Source: Mauremys mutica | Lineage: Eukaryota > Chordata > Testudines > Geoemydidae | Direction of reading: 5' to 3' | Assembly: GCF_020497125.1 (NCBI RefSeq) | Contig: NC_059079.1 | Location: 10,497,553 to 10,561,552 of the forward strand | Length of the DNA: 64,000 nucleotides | Shown: positions 32,996 to 43,900 of the stretch, in pieces | How positions within the stretch are numbered: position 1 is the stretch's first letter | Layout: each line of letters starts with the position of its first letter | Notes under the pieces: generated by a model | Told to the model about the DNA's origin: nothing | The model's input: only the letters and a program-made list of their open reading frames with translations | The model's database searches: none | Program-made: the position numbers and the translations under genes

Positions 32996-33440
32996 GTGGT
33001 GATTGGCACCCTCTGCCATCCCTGTGCCCACCGGCACCCTGACCACAGATGCCTCACTCACCGGTTGGGGTGGTCACCTAAACAGACATGCCACACAATG
33101 GGTTTGGACTCCATGCACGGTCTCATGCACATCAGTGTCCTGGATCTGTGGGCAGTCTGCTTGGCCGGCCCTGCATTCCTGACTCTTATCCATGCCCGTC
33201 GCATTCAGCTGCTCTCTAACAACACGATTGTGGTGGCATACATCAACAGACAGAGGGGCACCAAGTCCCCGTTGCTCTGTGCAGAATCCATCTGCCTCTG
33301 GAACTGTTGTATCCACCACTATGTCACACTCCACACGGTATACCCCCAGGCATGGAGAACTCTGGCCAATGTACTCAGCTGGACCTGGTACCTCAATCAC
33401 AGGTGGGAGCTCCATGACCCCACTCTCTGTTCCATCTGAG
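32996..33440 (+). pseudogene. DIRS-type RNase H region, broken
   Basis: Motif LLSNNTIVVAYINRQRGTK (near 33211-33267), then LANVLSWTWYLNHRWELHDP, matches the RNase H part that follows RT in DIRS elements. The upstream TDASLTGWGGHLN-like segment is read in another frame, showing at least one frameshift. Confidence 0.75.
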
Positions 33441-33899
33441 GTACCCCTCACTGGGACCTTTTTGCCACCCATGGGGTGTCCTCTGTTACACCTTCCCCCC
33501 ACAACCCATTCTCCTCCTTCCCCAGGTCCTCTGGAAGATCCACCAGGACCAAGCCACAGTTTTACTAATAGCCTTGTTCTGGTTTAATCAGCTTTGGTGT
33601 GCAGACTTCTCAGACTCTCCGCCTCCACCCCCCTGCATTGTTGGACCTCTTCACCCAGGACCACAGCAGAGTCCAACATCCCAATCCAAGTCCTCTGCAC
33701 CTCATTGCTTGTTTTTTGGATGCGGCTCGTGAGTAGACAATGCCTGCTTAACACCGGTGCGACACATCCTTCTGCACAGTAGATGAGGCTCCATGCCAGT
33801 GTGCTATGCGGTGAAATAAACATTTCACTTTCTGAGCTTAGCACCATCGCCTCCCCCTCAATGTTGTCTCCATCCCTACCATTCTGAACTACCTCCTGG

Positions 33900-34770
33900 A
33901 ACTCAGGCCTCTCCCTTGGCTGTGACCCGGTCCACCTGGTGGCACATAGTACCTTTCTTCCACCTCTGTACAGGCATTTGGTGTTTACTCACCCCACCAC
34001 CGCTTGCTTCCTGAAGGGGCTGTTGGGACCTCAACCTTGTGCTATCCACCTTCACCAGACACCACCCCCCCTTCAAGCCCCTGGCCATGTGCTCTCTTTC
34101 CATGAAGATCATCTTCCTTGTAACTATCACCTCCACTCGGTGGGTCAGCAAATTGGTGGCCACGATGGGTGATTCCCCCTTATATGGTCTTTCATAACTA
34201 GAAGGTTTCCTTATGCCTTCACCCCCAAATTCCTCCCAAATATGGTCTCGGAGTTTCACCTCAACCAGCTGATTCACCTCGCGGTCTTCCATACTAAGCC
34301 GCACACCATTCCTGCAGACAGGACCCTGCACTTGCTTGACGTCCATCGTACACTTGCATTCTAGCTGGACAGAACTCAAATCTTCCATGCCTCTCTATGC
34401 TTGTTCATGACCATTGTGGACAGGTCCTGGGTCCAAGCCCTCTCCTCCCAGTGCATCTTGAAGTGGGTCTCTACGTGCATCTGCGAGTGCTATGTGCTGT
34501 GTAACACCCTGCCGCCCTACTGGATTACGGTGCACTCAACACGGGCACACATGACTACTTCCACCTCCCTGATGGACATATCCTGGAATGACATCTGCTG
34601 GGCAGTGACCTGGCATTCCATGCATATCTTCACCACTCATTACACCATTGACCAGGGGGCGGCAGACAACACGGCCATGGGCTGTGCTGTCCTGCAGACT
34701 GTGATACTTCTTGCATCCACCTCTGTGCTGATCACTGCTTGCTATTCACCCATGTTTGACATACTTATAG
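33900..34770 (+). pseudogene. DIRS-type tyrosine recombinase remnant
   Basis: The frame from 34401 carries the C-terminal recombinase signature: WITVHSTRAHMTT (His-x-x-Arg box), DICWAVTW, and HIFTTHYTIDQ with the candidate nucleophilic Tyr. The N-terminal half at 33900-34400 is scattered over several frames. Confidence 0.75.
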
Positions 34771-34797
34771 GGATCATCATTCGAAGAAGAAGAAGAG

Positions 34798-34858
34798 GAG
34801 GAGGTTATTACCTGTAACTGGTGGTTCTTCCAGATGTGTGGTCCCTATTTGAATTCCA
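34798..34858. repeat. DIRS inverted repeat, left arm
   Basis: Pairs with 35046-35107. Both arms contain, in opposite orientation, the GAGGAGGTTA, AACTGG and GGTCCCTATTTG blocks. Fits the terminal/internal complementary repeats that DIRS elements use for circular replication intermediates. Confidence 0.8.
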
Positions 34859-35045
34859 ATACCCTCCCACCATCCCTTCTGCTGCAGACTGCTGTTCAGT
34901 GGTAAGAGGGTCACCAAGGGGGCATCGTCCTGCACAGCCTCATATAACCTTGCCTGGAACACAGGGCTACGTACAGTGCACATATGGGTCAACGGGCTCT
35001 GCTACAGAAATCTTCCGGAGCATGGCGTGCATGTGCACTCATGTT

Positions 35046-35107
35046 TGGAATACAAATAGGGACCAAACATCTTGAAGAACTGCCAGTTAAAGGTAGGTAA
35101 CCTCCTC
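35046..35107. repeat. DIRS inverted repeat, right arm
   Basis: Inverted complement of 34798-34858 with scattered mismatches; a 187-bp loop separates the arms. Marks the probable right end of the DIRS-like element, where CR1 sequence resumes. Confidence 0.8.
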
Positions 35108-35109
35108 AT

Positions 35110-35312
35110 CCTTTTCAGCAGTACTACCACCTAGCCAGTTATTTCCCATTTTGTAGTTGTGCATTTGATTTTTCCTTCCTAAGAGAAGTATTTTGCACTT
35201 ATCTTTATTGAATTTCATCTTGTTGAATTCAGACCATTTCTCCAACTTCTCAAGGTCTTTCTCAATTCTAATTCTGCCCTCCACCATGCTGGTGTCGACT
35301 GCAGATTATATC
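35110..35312 (-). mobile_element. CR1-clade LINE fragment
   Basis: - strand encodes KMKFNKDKCKILLLGRKNQ followed by YKMGNNWLGGSTAEKDEEV, a conserved stretch of CR1 ORF2 downstream of the catalytic box. Confidence 0.85.
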
Positions 35313-36224
35313 AGCACACTTACCACTCTATTAGTCAACATCTATCATACCAGATCATTGTAGTGCTGAACTCTGCAACTGAGATATTGCTGTTGAATAG
35401 ATTGAAGAGCCATGCATACTTTGTAATGAACTGCTCTTTGAGAGAGAAGAGAAACAAAAGCACAAGTGGGATTTCCTTTAATTCCAGGAAAGATGTGGAT
35501 TAGTGTGGAGCAGTATTTAAAACTAACAAGAAGCTTGGAATTTCTTAAATGCCTTGTGTGTTTTAGGACGGAGAAAAACAAAAAAATTAATCCCAAAGTA
35601 TGATGCTTTGAATAAATGCCGAGGATTCTCCCAGTGCATTGAAGATAATAGGAAATGGGATGCAAGGTTAAGCAGATCTACACATGACCCAAGACAGGGC
35701 TTCTGAAGAGTCCCTTGTCATAGATTTCTGGGGGAAAATAAAATCCCCTTTCTGGGGGTTTGCATTTACTGTGTTTCTAGTAACACAATTTAAAAAAGTC
35801 ATAAGCCAGGGTCACAGCCACGTGCCTCCTTGTATAGCTAGCAACCATTTAACACAAGATGAACAAAGCAAGGAAGTGATTAACAGAAATGAATCCAGCT
35901 ATGTTTACTGTTCCCTACTAAGCTAGCTATTCTTTGGGTTCCTGTCTCTGTTGAAGAAAGCCCATCTTTTTATATAATTCTGAACAAAAAGCTTCATTAA
36001 CCTAGAGTTACATTGAGAAAGTAGCAGAATGTAAAAGAGAAACATTGAAAAGTACATTTTAAGTTATCTCCCCCAACATTCGAAAATAAGGAAATTCTAA
36101 AACAAGGTTAATTTATACTCTCAACTGGCCTGCCCCCCAGAAAAGAAAAAAAAGATGAGAAGGTATGAAAATGCATATTTATGGTCTCAGAACAGCCTTA
36201 ACCCTGTATTGGCTGTCTTTATAA
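35313..36224. other. Intergenic, nothing recognised
   Basis: No exon or clear repeat; short ORFs without family signatures. Confidence 0.35.
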
Positions 36225-36365
36225 AAGATACGTGATAACTCAACCAGAAGTTGTGGGCTTAATGCAGGAATTATTAGGTGAAATTCTATGGCCTGTGTCA
36301 TGCAAGAAGTCAGACTATATGATCATATTGGTCACTTCTGGCCTTAAAAATCTATGTATCTTAAC
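36225..36365 (+). mobile_element. 3' end of an L3/CR1-type LINE
   Basis: GTGAAATTCTATGGCCTGTG and GTCACTTCTGGCCTTAAAAA form the typical 3' terminal block of old L3/CR1 LINEs. Confidence 0.7.
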
Positions 36366-37009
36366 TCTGCCCTCATACCATCACAATCTTCCTTGTGTAC
36401 TTGTGCACTCTTAGTGCTTTATAAAGTGAGGTCTTATTATTTCTACTACAATAGTCTAGAGAAGAATTCCAGCAGGATCTAGCAATGCAGGATAAAAAGG
36501 CAACACAATAAATGGTAGAATAATGCTGATAATATGCAAAGTAATGCAAACTGGAAGAAATAATCTGAATTTATTTGCAGTGTGAGTTCTCAGTTTTAAT
36601 CACTCAGGAAAAAGACCTGAGCAGTTCTGTGGAGTGGACAGCTGAATGACACCATCTGCTAAATGTACTCCAATTATTAACAAAAAAAGAAAACAAAACA
36701 AGATGTTGGAATGTATAAAAATAGGATAGAAATAATAGTAAAAAGTTATGATGCCATTCTGTAAATTGATGATATGTCCTCACCTAGATTACAGTTCAGT
36801 TCCAGACACCCTATCGATAAGGCTAAAATTATGTCACGGAGATCACGGAAGTCTTGGAATCCGTGATTTCCAGAGACCTCCTTACTTTCCTTTAGCTCTA
36901 GATGACCTTTACTTTAACATACTTATCTTTTTAGGCCTTGAAGTCCTAGCCATAGGAAAGGCTTTATTTGACTAAGTAAATAGGATGTGCTTGTGCTCAT
37001 GATATAAGA
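36366..37009. other. Intergenic, nothing recognised
   Basis: Contains a small perfect palindrome ATCACGGA...TCCGTGAT near 36841-36866 that may belong to an old repeat. No gene seen. Confidence 0.35.
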
Positions 37010-37560
37010 TATAGTTCTTAGAATCAGGAGATATTCTTCTCTATTCCCAGCTCTAGACAGATTTCCCAAGTTATCTTGAGCAGGTCACTTGAACTGAGAG
37101 TCTGTGCCTGTCTGTAAAAAGTGTGCTGTGAGGCTATGCTAATTTGTACTTATAAAGTGTTTCGAGATCTTCCAATGGCATGTGTGTAAGTGTGAAGTGG
37201 GTTTACAGCATTTTTAAGCAGATGAAGATCTGAAGTTAAATTTCAAACTGCTAGGGATGTGTGAACCTCAAAGGTTCATAGTTTCAGTGAGATAAGTATC
37301 CCAAGCATTCAGGTAATATGAAATAATTATATTAATCATAATATCTAGCACACTTTTCATATGATGCTCTCAAAGTGCCTTAAGTACAAACATTAAGTAA
37401 GTATCACACTATGCCTGTGCAGTAAATATAATTATCTTCACTCTACAGTTGGGTAAATTGGGTCAGGCAGGTTATGTGTCACACAGCAAATCAGTTTTAG
37501 AGATGGGACTAGAACCTGTGTCTCTTAATTCCAAGTCTTGTGTTCATGCATTGCCACTCA
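37010..37560. mobile_element. Two decayed MIR-like SINE fragments
   Basis: At 37010-37190 (+) CTTGAGCAGGTCACTTGAAC, GTGCCTGTCTGTAAAAAGTG and TAAAGTGTTTCGAGATC; at 37345-37560 (-) TGTGTCACACAGCAAATCAG and TAGAACCTGTGTCTC. Both are in MIR-like order but divergent. Confidence 0.45.
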
Positions 37561-38569
37561 GCATAACCATACTAATCTGGAGCCTAATCAGAATGATCTG
37601 AACTTCCTTGTTCTGCAGAAAATGCTTTTGTGAAAAATTGCCAGTATTTCTAGCTTCTGGCTGAACCAGGAGTCCATCAGAACCATACAGTACTTTGGAA
37701 TTCCAGACCCAGTCAGGGTGTGTAAATTCCTTGTGTGAAAATAAACACTGAGAACAAAAATGATCTAAATGTTTATGATTTGTATTGCTGTAGTACTTAT
37801 AAGGCCCAACCAAGATCAGGGTCCCAGCATTCAGAGGCACAATTTAGTTCAAGGCTCATTGTGCAATGCACTGTAAAAACACGTAGTGAGAGACAGTCCC
37901 AGCCCTTCAGAGTTTACAGTGTAAAAAGGACATTATATGCAAAGAGCTGCTGTTAAAAAAAACAACAACAAAAAAACTAAAAAGTGAGAGGAGGAGGGCA
38001 ACAGGGACAGCAGTTACGTAAATTTGAATATGAAATTATTACATGTTTCTGCATACATGCATGAAGCAAAGCTTTGATTGGTGTAGAAATGGCTAGAGAA
38101 TACAATCCAAGAGAAAATATATTTATCTTACTCTTTAAGGGTGTGTATGTGACTATAGTTTAATGATCTAGTATTATTCCTCTTTATCTTCAACTTGTTT
38201 CAGGGGTTATGGAAGAGGGCTAAATTGCCTTTGTTCCCAAGTAGAGAAGATACTACAAACATCACGGTAACATTGACTTTGTAGGAAAAGTATTCAAACT
38301 TCACAACAGTTTTGGTTTGGGGGGTGAAAGCTCAGGTGAGTTCCTACTTTATCTCAATGGCTTCACCCCCCACAAAATAGTTAAACAGAACTGAGATTAC
38401 AAAAAGGAAACAAGCTAAAATGTTTGAAGAGACAGCAAAGGAAATGGCTTTTCCTAGTCAGATGTACACCTTTTCCTTGCAAAGAGAAACATTTGATGCC
38501 TTTGCCTCACTTCTTGATTATACAGATTACATTCAATATTCAGCATTAAGGTAAACTTTCACCTCTGAG
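37561..38569. other. Intergenic with one old repeat block
   Basis: 37800-37940 contains CAGGGTCCCAGC and AGACAGTCCCAGCCC, a block seen in old interspersed repeats. No gene. Confidence 0.35.
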
Positions 38570-38644
38570 ATGTAAGGTGGCCTAGTGGTCAGAGTACAGG
38601 ATGGAGAGCTTCCATTCATGAGTTCTAGTCTTCAGTGGGTTTCA

Positions 38645-40745
38645 GTTTCCCTGTACCAGATCATCTAATCTGACTTCCTGTATAGCACAGGCCACCAGCA
38701 CCATTCAGCACCCACAAACTAAACCCAACAACCAATATTGGACCAAACTAATTACAGTCTATAGGAGACTAGCCCACTATGTGCAAAAGAGAGAATAGGA
38801 GAGAATGAGGTGCACCAGTCCCTGAGGAGCCTGCAATGGCAGGAAAATGATCACATGGGATATATTAGATAATCCTAGCAAGTGACAGGCACACACACTG
38901 CATAGAAAGGCAAAAACAACAAAACAAAGTCTATGCCAATCTGACCTGGGGAAAATACCTTCCCAATCCCACATATGGCAGTCCGTTAGACCCTGAGCAT
39001 ATGAGCAAGAACCAGCCAGCCAAGCATGTGAGAGAGAGAATGCTCAGCCACACCTTAGAGTTCTGATCTTCTCCATCCAATGTCCCATCTCCAGCTGTGG
39101 CCATCCCTGATGCTTCAGAGGAAGGAGATCAACCTCCATCCCATAATGCAGTGGGGGTGGGGAATCTCTTCCTGACCCCTGCAGGTGGCTGGCTGAAACC
39201 CTGAAGCATGAGCTTTTAGGAACATAAGAGGTGAACTGGAAGTGAACCACAGGACTGCTGAGCCCTGCACCCTACCAACATAAGCAACACCATCATACAA
39301 CCCCACTCATAAATTTGTCCAGCTCTTTCTTAAAACTAATTAAGTTCTTTGCCCCCGCAACTTCTATTGGGAGGTTGTTCCAGAAACACATCTTTAATGG
39401 TTAGAAACCTTCTAATTTGCAATCTGAATTTGTTCATGGCCAGTGTAAACCCATTTGTTCTTGTGCCAACATTGTCCTTTAGCTTAAATAGGTCTTTACC
39501 CTCCTAGTGCATTTATAGAAAGCAATCATATCCCCCATCAGTCTTATTTTGCTATGCTAAATAAACCAAGCTCTTCTAGTCTCCTCTCATAAGATAGGCC
39601 CTCCATTCCCCTGATCATCCTAGTTGGTCTTCTCTGTACCTGTTCCAGTTTGAATTAATTACTCTAGAACTTGGGTGACCGGAATTGTACACAGTATTCC
39701 AAATGAGGTCCCAGCACCTAGCAGAATGGGATTAATACTTCTCTATCTCTATTGGAAATGCCTTGCCTGATACATCCTAGGATTGTATTTACCTTTTTTT
39801 CACAGCCTCAGCACATTGGTGACTCACAGCCATCCTGTGATCGACCCATACATCCAGGTGCTTCTTTTCCTCTGTTGCTTCTAACTGATGAGCTCCCAGC
39901 TTGTAGCAGAAATTCTTATGATTAGACTCAAAGTGTATGTCCTTGCACTTTGTACATTTGAATTTCATCCCACTTCTGTCACTCCAGACTTCAAGGTCAT
40001 CCAGATCTTCCTGTATAATATTCCAATTCTCTTCAGTATTGATGATGCTTACTAACTTTGTATCATCAGCAAATTTCATTAGTACACTCCTACTTTTTGT
40101 GCCAAGATCATTAATAAAAATATTGAATAAGATTGGTCCCAAGATGGATTCCACCAGTTTGATAGTTCACCTTTCCATTAATGACCTCCCACCAGTTTGA
40201 TAGTTCACCTTTCAGCAAACGCTGTAGCTGTGTTCTCTTTTAGCCAGTTCCTTAGCCACCTTACAATTCTTGTATTAATCTTCTAATTTCCTGTGTGGTA
40301 CTGTCTCAAATGCTTTACTGAAGTCTAAGTATATTAGATATTCTGCATTTTCCATACCTACAAAAAGTAATTTTGTCAGAGGAGGAAATCAGGTTAGACT
40401 GGCATAATCTATCTTTGGTAAACCCATGTTGCATTACGTCCCCTTTACCATTTGCCACCATTAATTTAGTTATTCTTTCCTTCACGATTTATTTTAAAGC
40501 ATTGCTTACCATTGAGGTCAGAGTAACAGGTCTGTAATTTCCCAGATCACTTTTTTTCCCCTTTCTTAAATATAGATATGACATTAGCTGTTGGTCATCT
40601 GGTACTCCCCCACAGATAGATGGATTTATTAAAAACCCTTGCTACTGGCCTATCAGTCTCATGTCCCAATTATTTCAGTATTCTGGGGTGGAAATTATCC
40701 AGTTCCCCTTCTTACACTACATCTTATTCATGGGTATATGAGATA
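38645..40745 (-). mobile_element. Long CR1-clade LINE copy including 3' UTR and RT
   Basis: From the right, the - strand encodes GPILFNIFINDLGTKS, FADDTKLV (intact FADD catalytic box, near 40060) and downstream ORF2 motifs. The left part (38650-39060) is a conserved CR1 3'-UTR-like region (TCTGACCTGGGGAAAATACC reads on the + strand). Frameshifts and stops break the ORF; a short tandem duplication of CCACCAGTTTGATAGTTCACC (20-nt core) lies at 40150-40215. Confidence 0.85.
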
Positions 40746-40757
40746 GCTCTTTCCAGC

Positions 40758-40938
40758 CAGGGGCGGCTCCAGGCCCCAGCATGCCGAGCGCGTGCTTGGG
40801 GCAGCAAGCCGTGGGGGGCGCTCTGCCGGCGCCGTGAGGGCGGCAGGCAGGCTGCCTTCAGAGGGTCCGCTGGTCCCGCAGCTTTGGTGGACCTCCCGCA
40901 GGCAATCCGCCTAGGCAAAATCCCTAGAGCCGCCCCTG
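40758..40938. mobile_element. Short GC-rich hAT-like element with TSD TTTCCAGC
   Basis: 181 bp, CAGGGGCGGCTCCAGG to GAGCCGCCCCTG, flanked by TTTCCAGC at 40750-40757 and 40939-40946. Its termini resemble those of the element at 22788. Confidence 0.9.
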
Positions 40939-40946
40939 TTTCCAGC

Positions 40947-41489
40947 ACAGGATCCCCTATCAAGAATCCCTTCAACATTTATCCTCCTATAAGAATTCTT
41001 CCATGAAAAGATATGTGGATCTGTGATTTCTTTATCTCTAAATCCTGAGATTTGCAGTCTTATTTGATTTTATTAAATGAGACATGAGAAATTATTGAAG
41101 GCAGTGTGTGTGTGTGTTTGTTTCTGCAACTTCAGTAATTTATTTGTGAAACTCCATGATAAAGGTCCGATGACACACAATTGAACAGTATTGATTTCTA
41201 TACAGTAGAGGACAGTGGTATGTATGTATGCATGTTTACATACACAAGCACAAGAATCATGGACTGAAATAAATAACACACTGTAAAATTTAAACCAAAA
41301 GATAAGCAAATTGCAGATAAATAATATAAAAGGAAAAAAACACATTCCCTGATAGGCAAGTTACTGATTGTCTAAAGCTAGGGAACAAAGAGCCAATTTG
41401 TTTTTGGCGGTTGCATTTATTGGTTTCCTTTTTAAAAATAAATAATTGTTGAGATTCTACAGTAAGTGTACAATCATGGTTTCTGTATG
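40947..41489. other. Intergenic AT-rich DNA
   Basis: No gene; short GT run at 41104-41120 precedes the larger GT-rich array. Confidence 0.4.
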
Positions 41490-43140
41490 TCTGTCAGTTA
41501 TTCTTCAGAGTATGTGTGTTTATATGAGAAACTTATGCGTTGTCTGTGTGTATGTATTATCTCTTCAGCTGTGTATGTTATTCTTGTGTGTACAGTTGTG
41601 TGTCCCTAGCTAGATGGTAGTGTGTCTCATTGTATGTCCATGCATGTATGGTTATGTAAGTACCCTCGTTGGAAAGTTGTGTTTCTTTGCATCTGGATGG
41701 ATGGTTGTCCCTATGGATATGTGGAGGATTGTGTGTCCCTGTGTGTGATTTGTATACATAGTTATTGATTGTTTCCTCTGCTATATATCCCTGTGTGTGA
41801 TTTGTGTGTGTAGTTATGGTTCTTTCTTTGGTGTATTCCTTGTGGATGGATGCGTGTCCCTGTTCATTGGTATGCATGGTTTGTGGGTATGTATCTTTTT
41901 GTGTATATGGCATGAAATTTTGTGTGTACATTATGGTTGTCTCTCTGGTGTATATCTCTCGTGTGTGAGATATGTATGTCATTACAGTTGTCTCCCTGGT
42001 GTAATATCCCTGTGTGGTTGTGTGTCTCAGTGTGTGAGAAGTGTATATTGACACAGTTGTCTCTCTGGTGTAAATCTGTGTGTGGTTGTGTGTCTGGCTG
42101 TGTCATTATGGCTGTCTCCCTGTGTGTGAGAAGTGTATGTGATCATAGTTGTCTCTCTGGTGTATGGTTGTGTGTCGGGGAGTGTGGCATTACAGCTGTC
42201 TCCCTGGTGTATGTCCATGTATGTGTGTAGTTGTGTGTGTGAGATGTGTAGTTGTCTCCCTGGTGCATATCTGTGTGTGTGTGGTTCTGTGTCCATGTGT
42301 GTGGCATTACGGTTGTCTCCCTGCTGTATGTGTGTAGTTGTGTGGTGAGTGTGTATGTGTGAGATGTGTAGTTGTCTCCCTGGTGCATATCTGTGTGTGT
42401 GGTTCTGTGTCCAGGTGTGTGGCATTACGGTTGTCTCCCTGCTGTATGTGTGTAGTTGTGTGGTGTGTGTGTGAGAGAGAGATGTGTATGATCGTATAGT
42501 TGTGTTGTCTCCCTGGCATGTAGCTGTGTGTGTTTGTGTGTCCGGGTGTGTGGCATTCGGGCTGTCTCCCTGGTCTATGTCCATGTATAGTTGTGTGGTG
42601 TGTGTGTGTGTGTGAGATGTGTAGCTGTCTCCTTGGTGCATAGTTGTGTGTGTGTGGTTCTGTGTCGCAGTGTGTGGCATTAGGGCTGTCTCCTTGGTGT
42701 ATGTGTATATTTGTGTGGTGTGAGAGAGATGTGTATGATGGTATAGTTGTGTTGTCTCCCTGACATGTAGCTGTGTGTGGTTGTGTGTCCGGGTGTGTGG
42801 CATTCAGGTTGTCTCCCTGGTGTATGTCCACGTATAGTTGTGGTGTGTGTGTGTGTGTGAGATGTGTAGCTGTCTCCTTGGTGCATAGTTGTGTGTGTGT
42901 GTGTGTGGTTCTGTGTCCCAGTGTGTGGCATTAGGGCTGTCTCCCTGGTGTATGTGTATATTTGTGTGGTGTGAGAGAGAGATGTGTATGATGGTATAGT
43001 TGTGTTGTCTCCCTGACATGTAGCTGTGTGTGGTTGTGTGTCCGGATGTGTGGCATTCGGGCTGTCTCCCTAGTGTATGTCCGTGTACAGTTGTGTGTGT
43101 GAGAGAGATGGGATGTTGTGTGTGTGTGTGTGTGTGATGT
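41490..43140. repeat. GT-rich tandem array with about 125-bp units and about 250-bp higher-order period
   Basis: Repeated cores such as GTGTGTGGCATTACGGTTGT and CTCCCTGGTGTATGT recur. Starts of the GGCATT core at about 42188, 42304, 42423, 42554, 42678, 42801, 42929 and 43054 give spacings of 116-131 bp. Alternate units match best (42554 with 42801 and 43054), so the right half has a dimeric period near 250 bp. The left part (41490-42100) is more degenerate. The - strand is open in long His/Thr-rich frames only because of the repeat composition. Confidence 0.93.
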
Positions 43141-43149
43141 GGATGCTGG

Positions 43150-43900
43150 TATAGTAGTCTCGCTGTGGGGCTCTCATCACGCCCGTCTCCCTGCAGAGCC
43201 CCCGCTGGGTCCCCTCTCTGGGGCGAGGGATGGAGCGGGGGGCTCCGGCCCCGTGTGGCGACTGGCGAGTGCGGCAGGCTCCCCGCTCCCCCGCCCCGCC
43301 CCGCCGGCGGTGCCGCAGTGCCGTGCGCTGCCTCTGGGGCCGGCCAGGGGGCGCTGGCTGCTGCTCGCCGAGGCGGCCTCGGCCGCGGAGAGAGCTGGCC
43401 CGGGCTGGCTTGGCGTGAGGGCGGGCGCCGGCCTCTCCAGCGCTCGCTGCTGGCTGTGTGTGCGGGGCCCGCCCGGGAGCGGAGAGCGGGGAGCCGAGCG
43501 GGGCCCGGGGCATCCCCTCAGCCATGCAGACCCGGCGGCGCCTGCTGCCTCCCGCGGTGAGTGAGCCGGCCCGCGCCCTCCACCCCCAAGGCCCGCCCGG
43601 GCATCCCGCTCCCCAGGCCCCTGCTGCCCGGTGTCAGGCCCCGCCGGCCTCCCGCGGCGGGCGCTGGCTACCGGGGGAAGCCTCCGCACCTCCCGGGAGC
43701 GGCGGGCGACACTGTCCCTGGCGTGTCCTGAACGGGGGCCAGGGCTGGGGACTCAAAGGAGCCAGGAGCCCCCTCCACCCGGGGCAGCCAGAGGGGAGCG
43801 ACCCCCCCACCGAAGAAGAGATCAGGGACGATTCCTCAGCGAGCCCCCAGCCCTGGGACCCCCCTCCGCCGACTGCAGCTGAGGCTGCTCGAGCCCCCAG
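43150..43900 (+). promoter_or_regulatory. CpG island, probable ZFYVE9 promoter
   Basis: Extremely CpG-rich block between two tandem arrays, with GC boxes and a strong donor (CCCGCG|GTGAGT) at 43557. ZFYVE9 is the next gene on the + strand after BTF3L4 in human, with its promoter some tens of kb downstream, so position and strand fit. No ZFYVE9 coding sequence is in the window, so the gene name is inference. Confidence 0.55.
43400..43556 (+). other. ZFYVE9: Candidate first exon (start approximate), possibly ZFYVE9 5' UTR
   Basis: Ends at CCTCCCGCG|GTGAGTGAG, a near-ideal donor. An ATG at 43524 gives 11 codons (MQTRRRLLPPA) to the donor; this does not resemble the ZFYVE9 N-terminus, so it would be an upstream ATG or belong to another product. 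The 5' boundary is a guess. Confidence 0.4.

Larger units (their letters stand above)
30040..35107 (+). mobile_element. Degraded DIRS-like (tyrosine recombinase) retrotransposon
   Basis: Frame-shifted + strand remnants appear in the DIRS order: gag-like region (30500-31765), reverse transcriptase (about 31933-32577), RNase H (about 32996-33440), tyrosine recombinase (about 33900-34770). An inverted-repeat pair at 34798-34858 and 35046-35107 closes the right end. Stops and frameshifts break every domain, so it cannot make protein. Left boundary is approximate, set where CR1 similarity ends. Confidence 0.85.

Noticed and set aside
42027..42831. Long - strand ORFs (258 and 174 codons) rich in His, Thr and Gln
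   Set aside because: They lie wholly inside the GT-rich tandem array and are open in several frames because CA/TG repeats lack stops. No start context, splice signals or domain.
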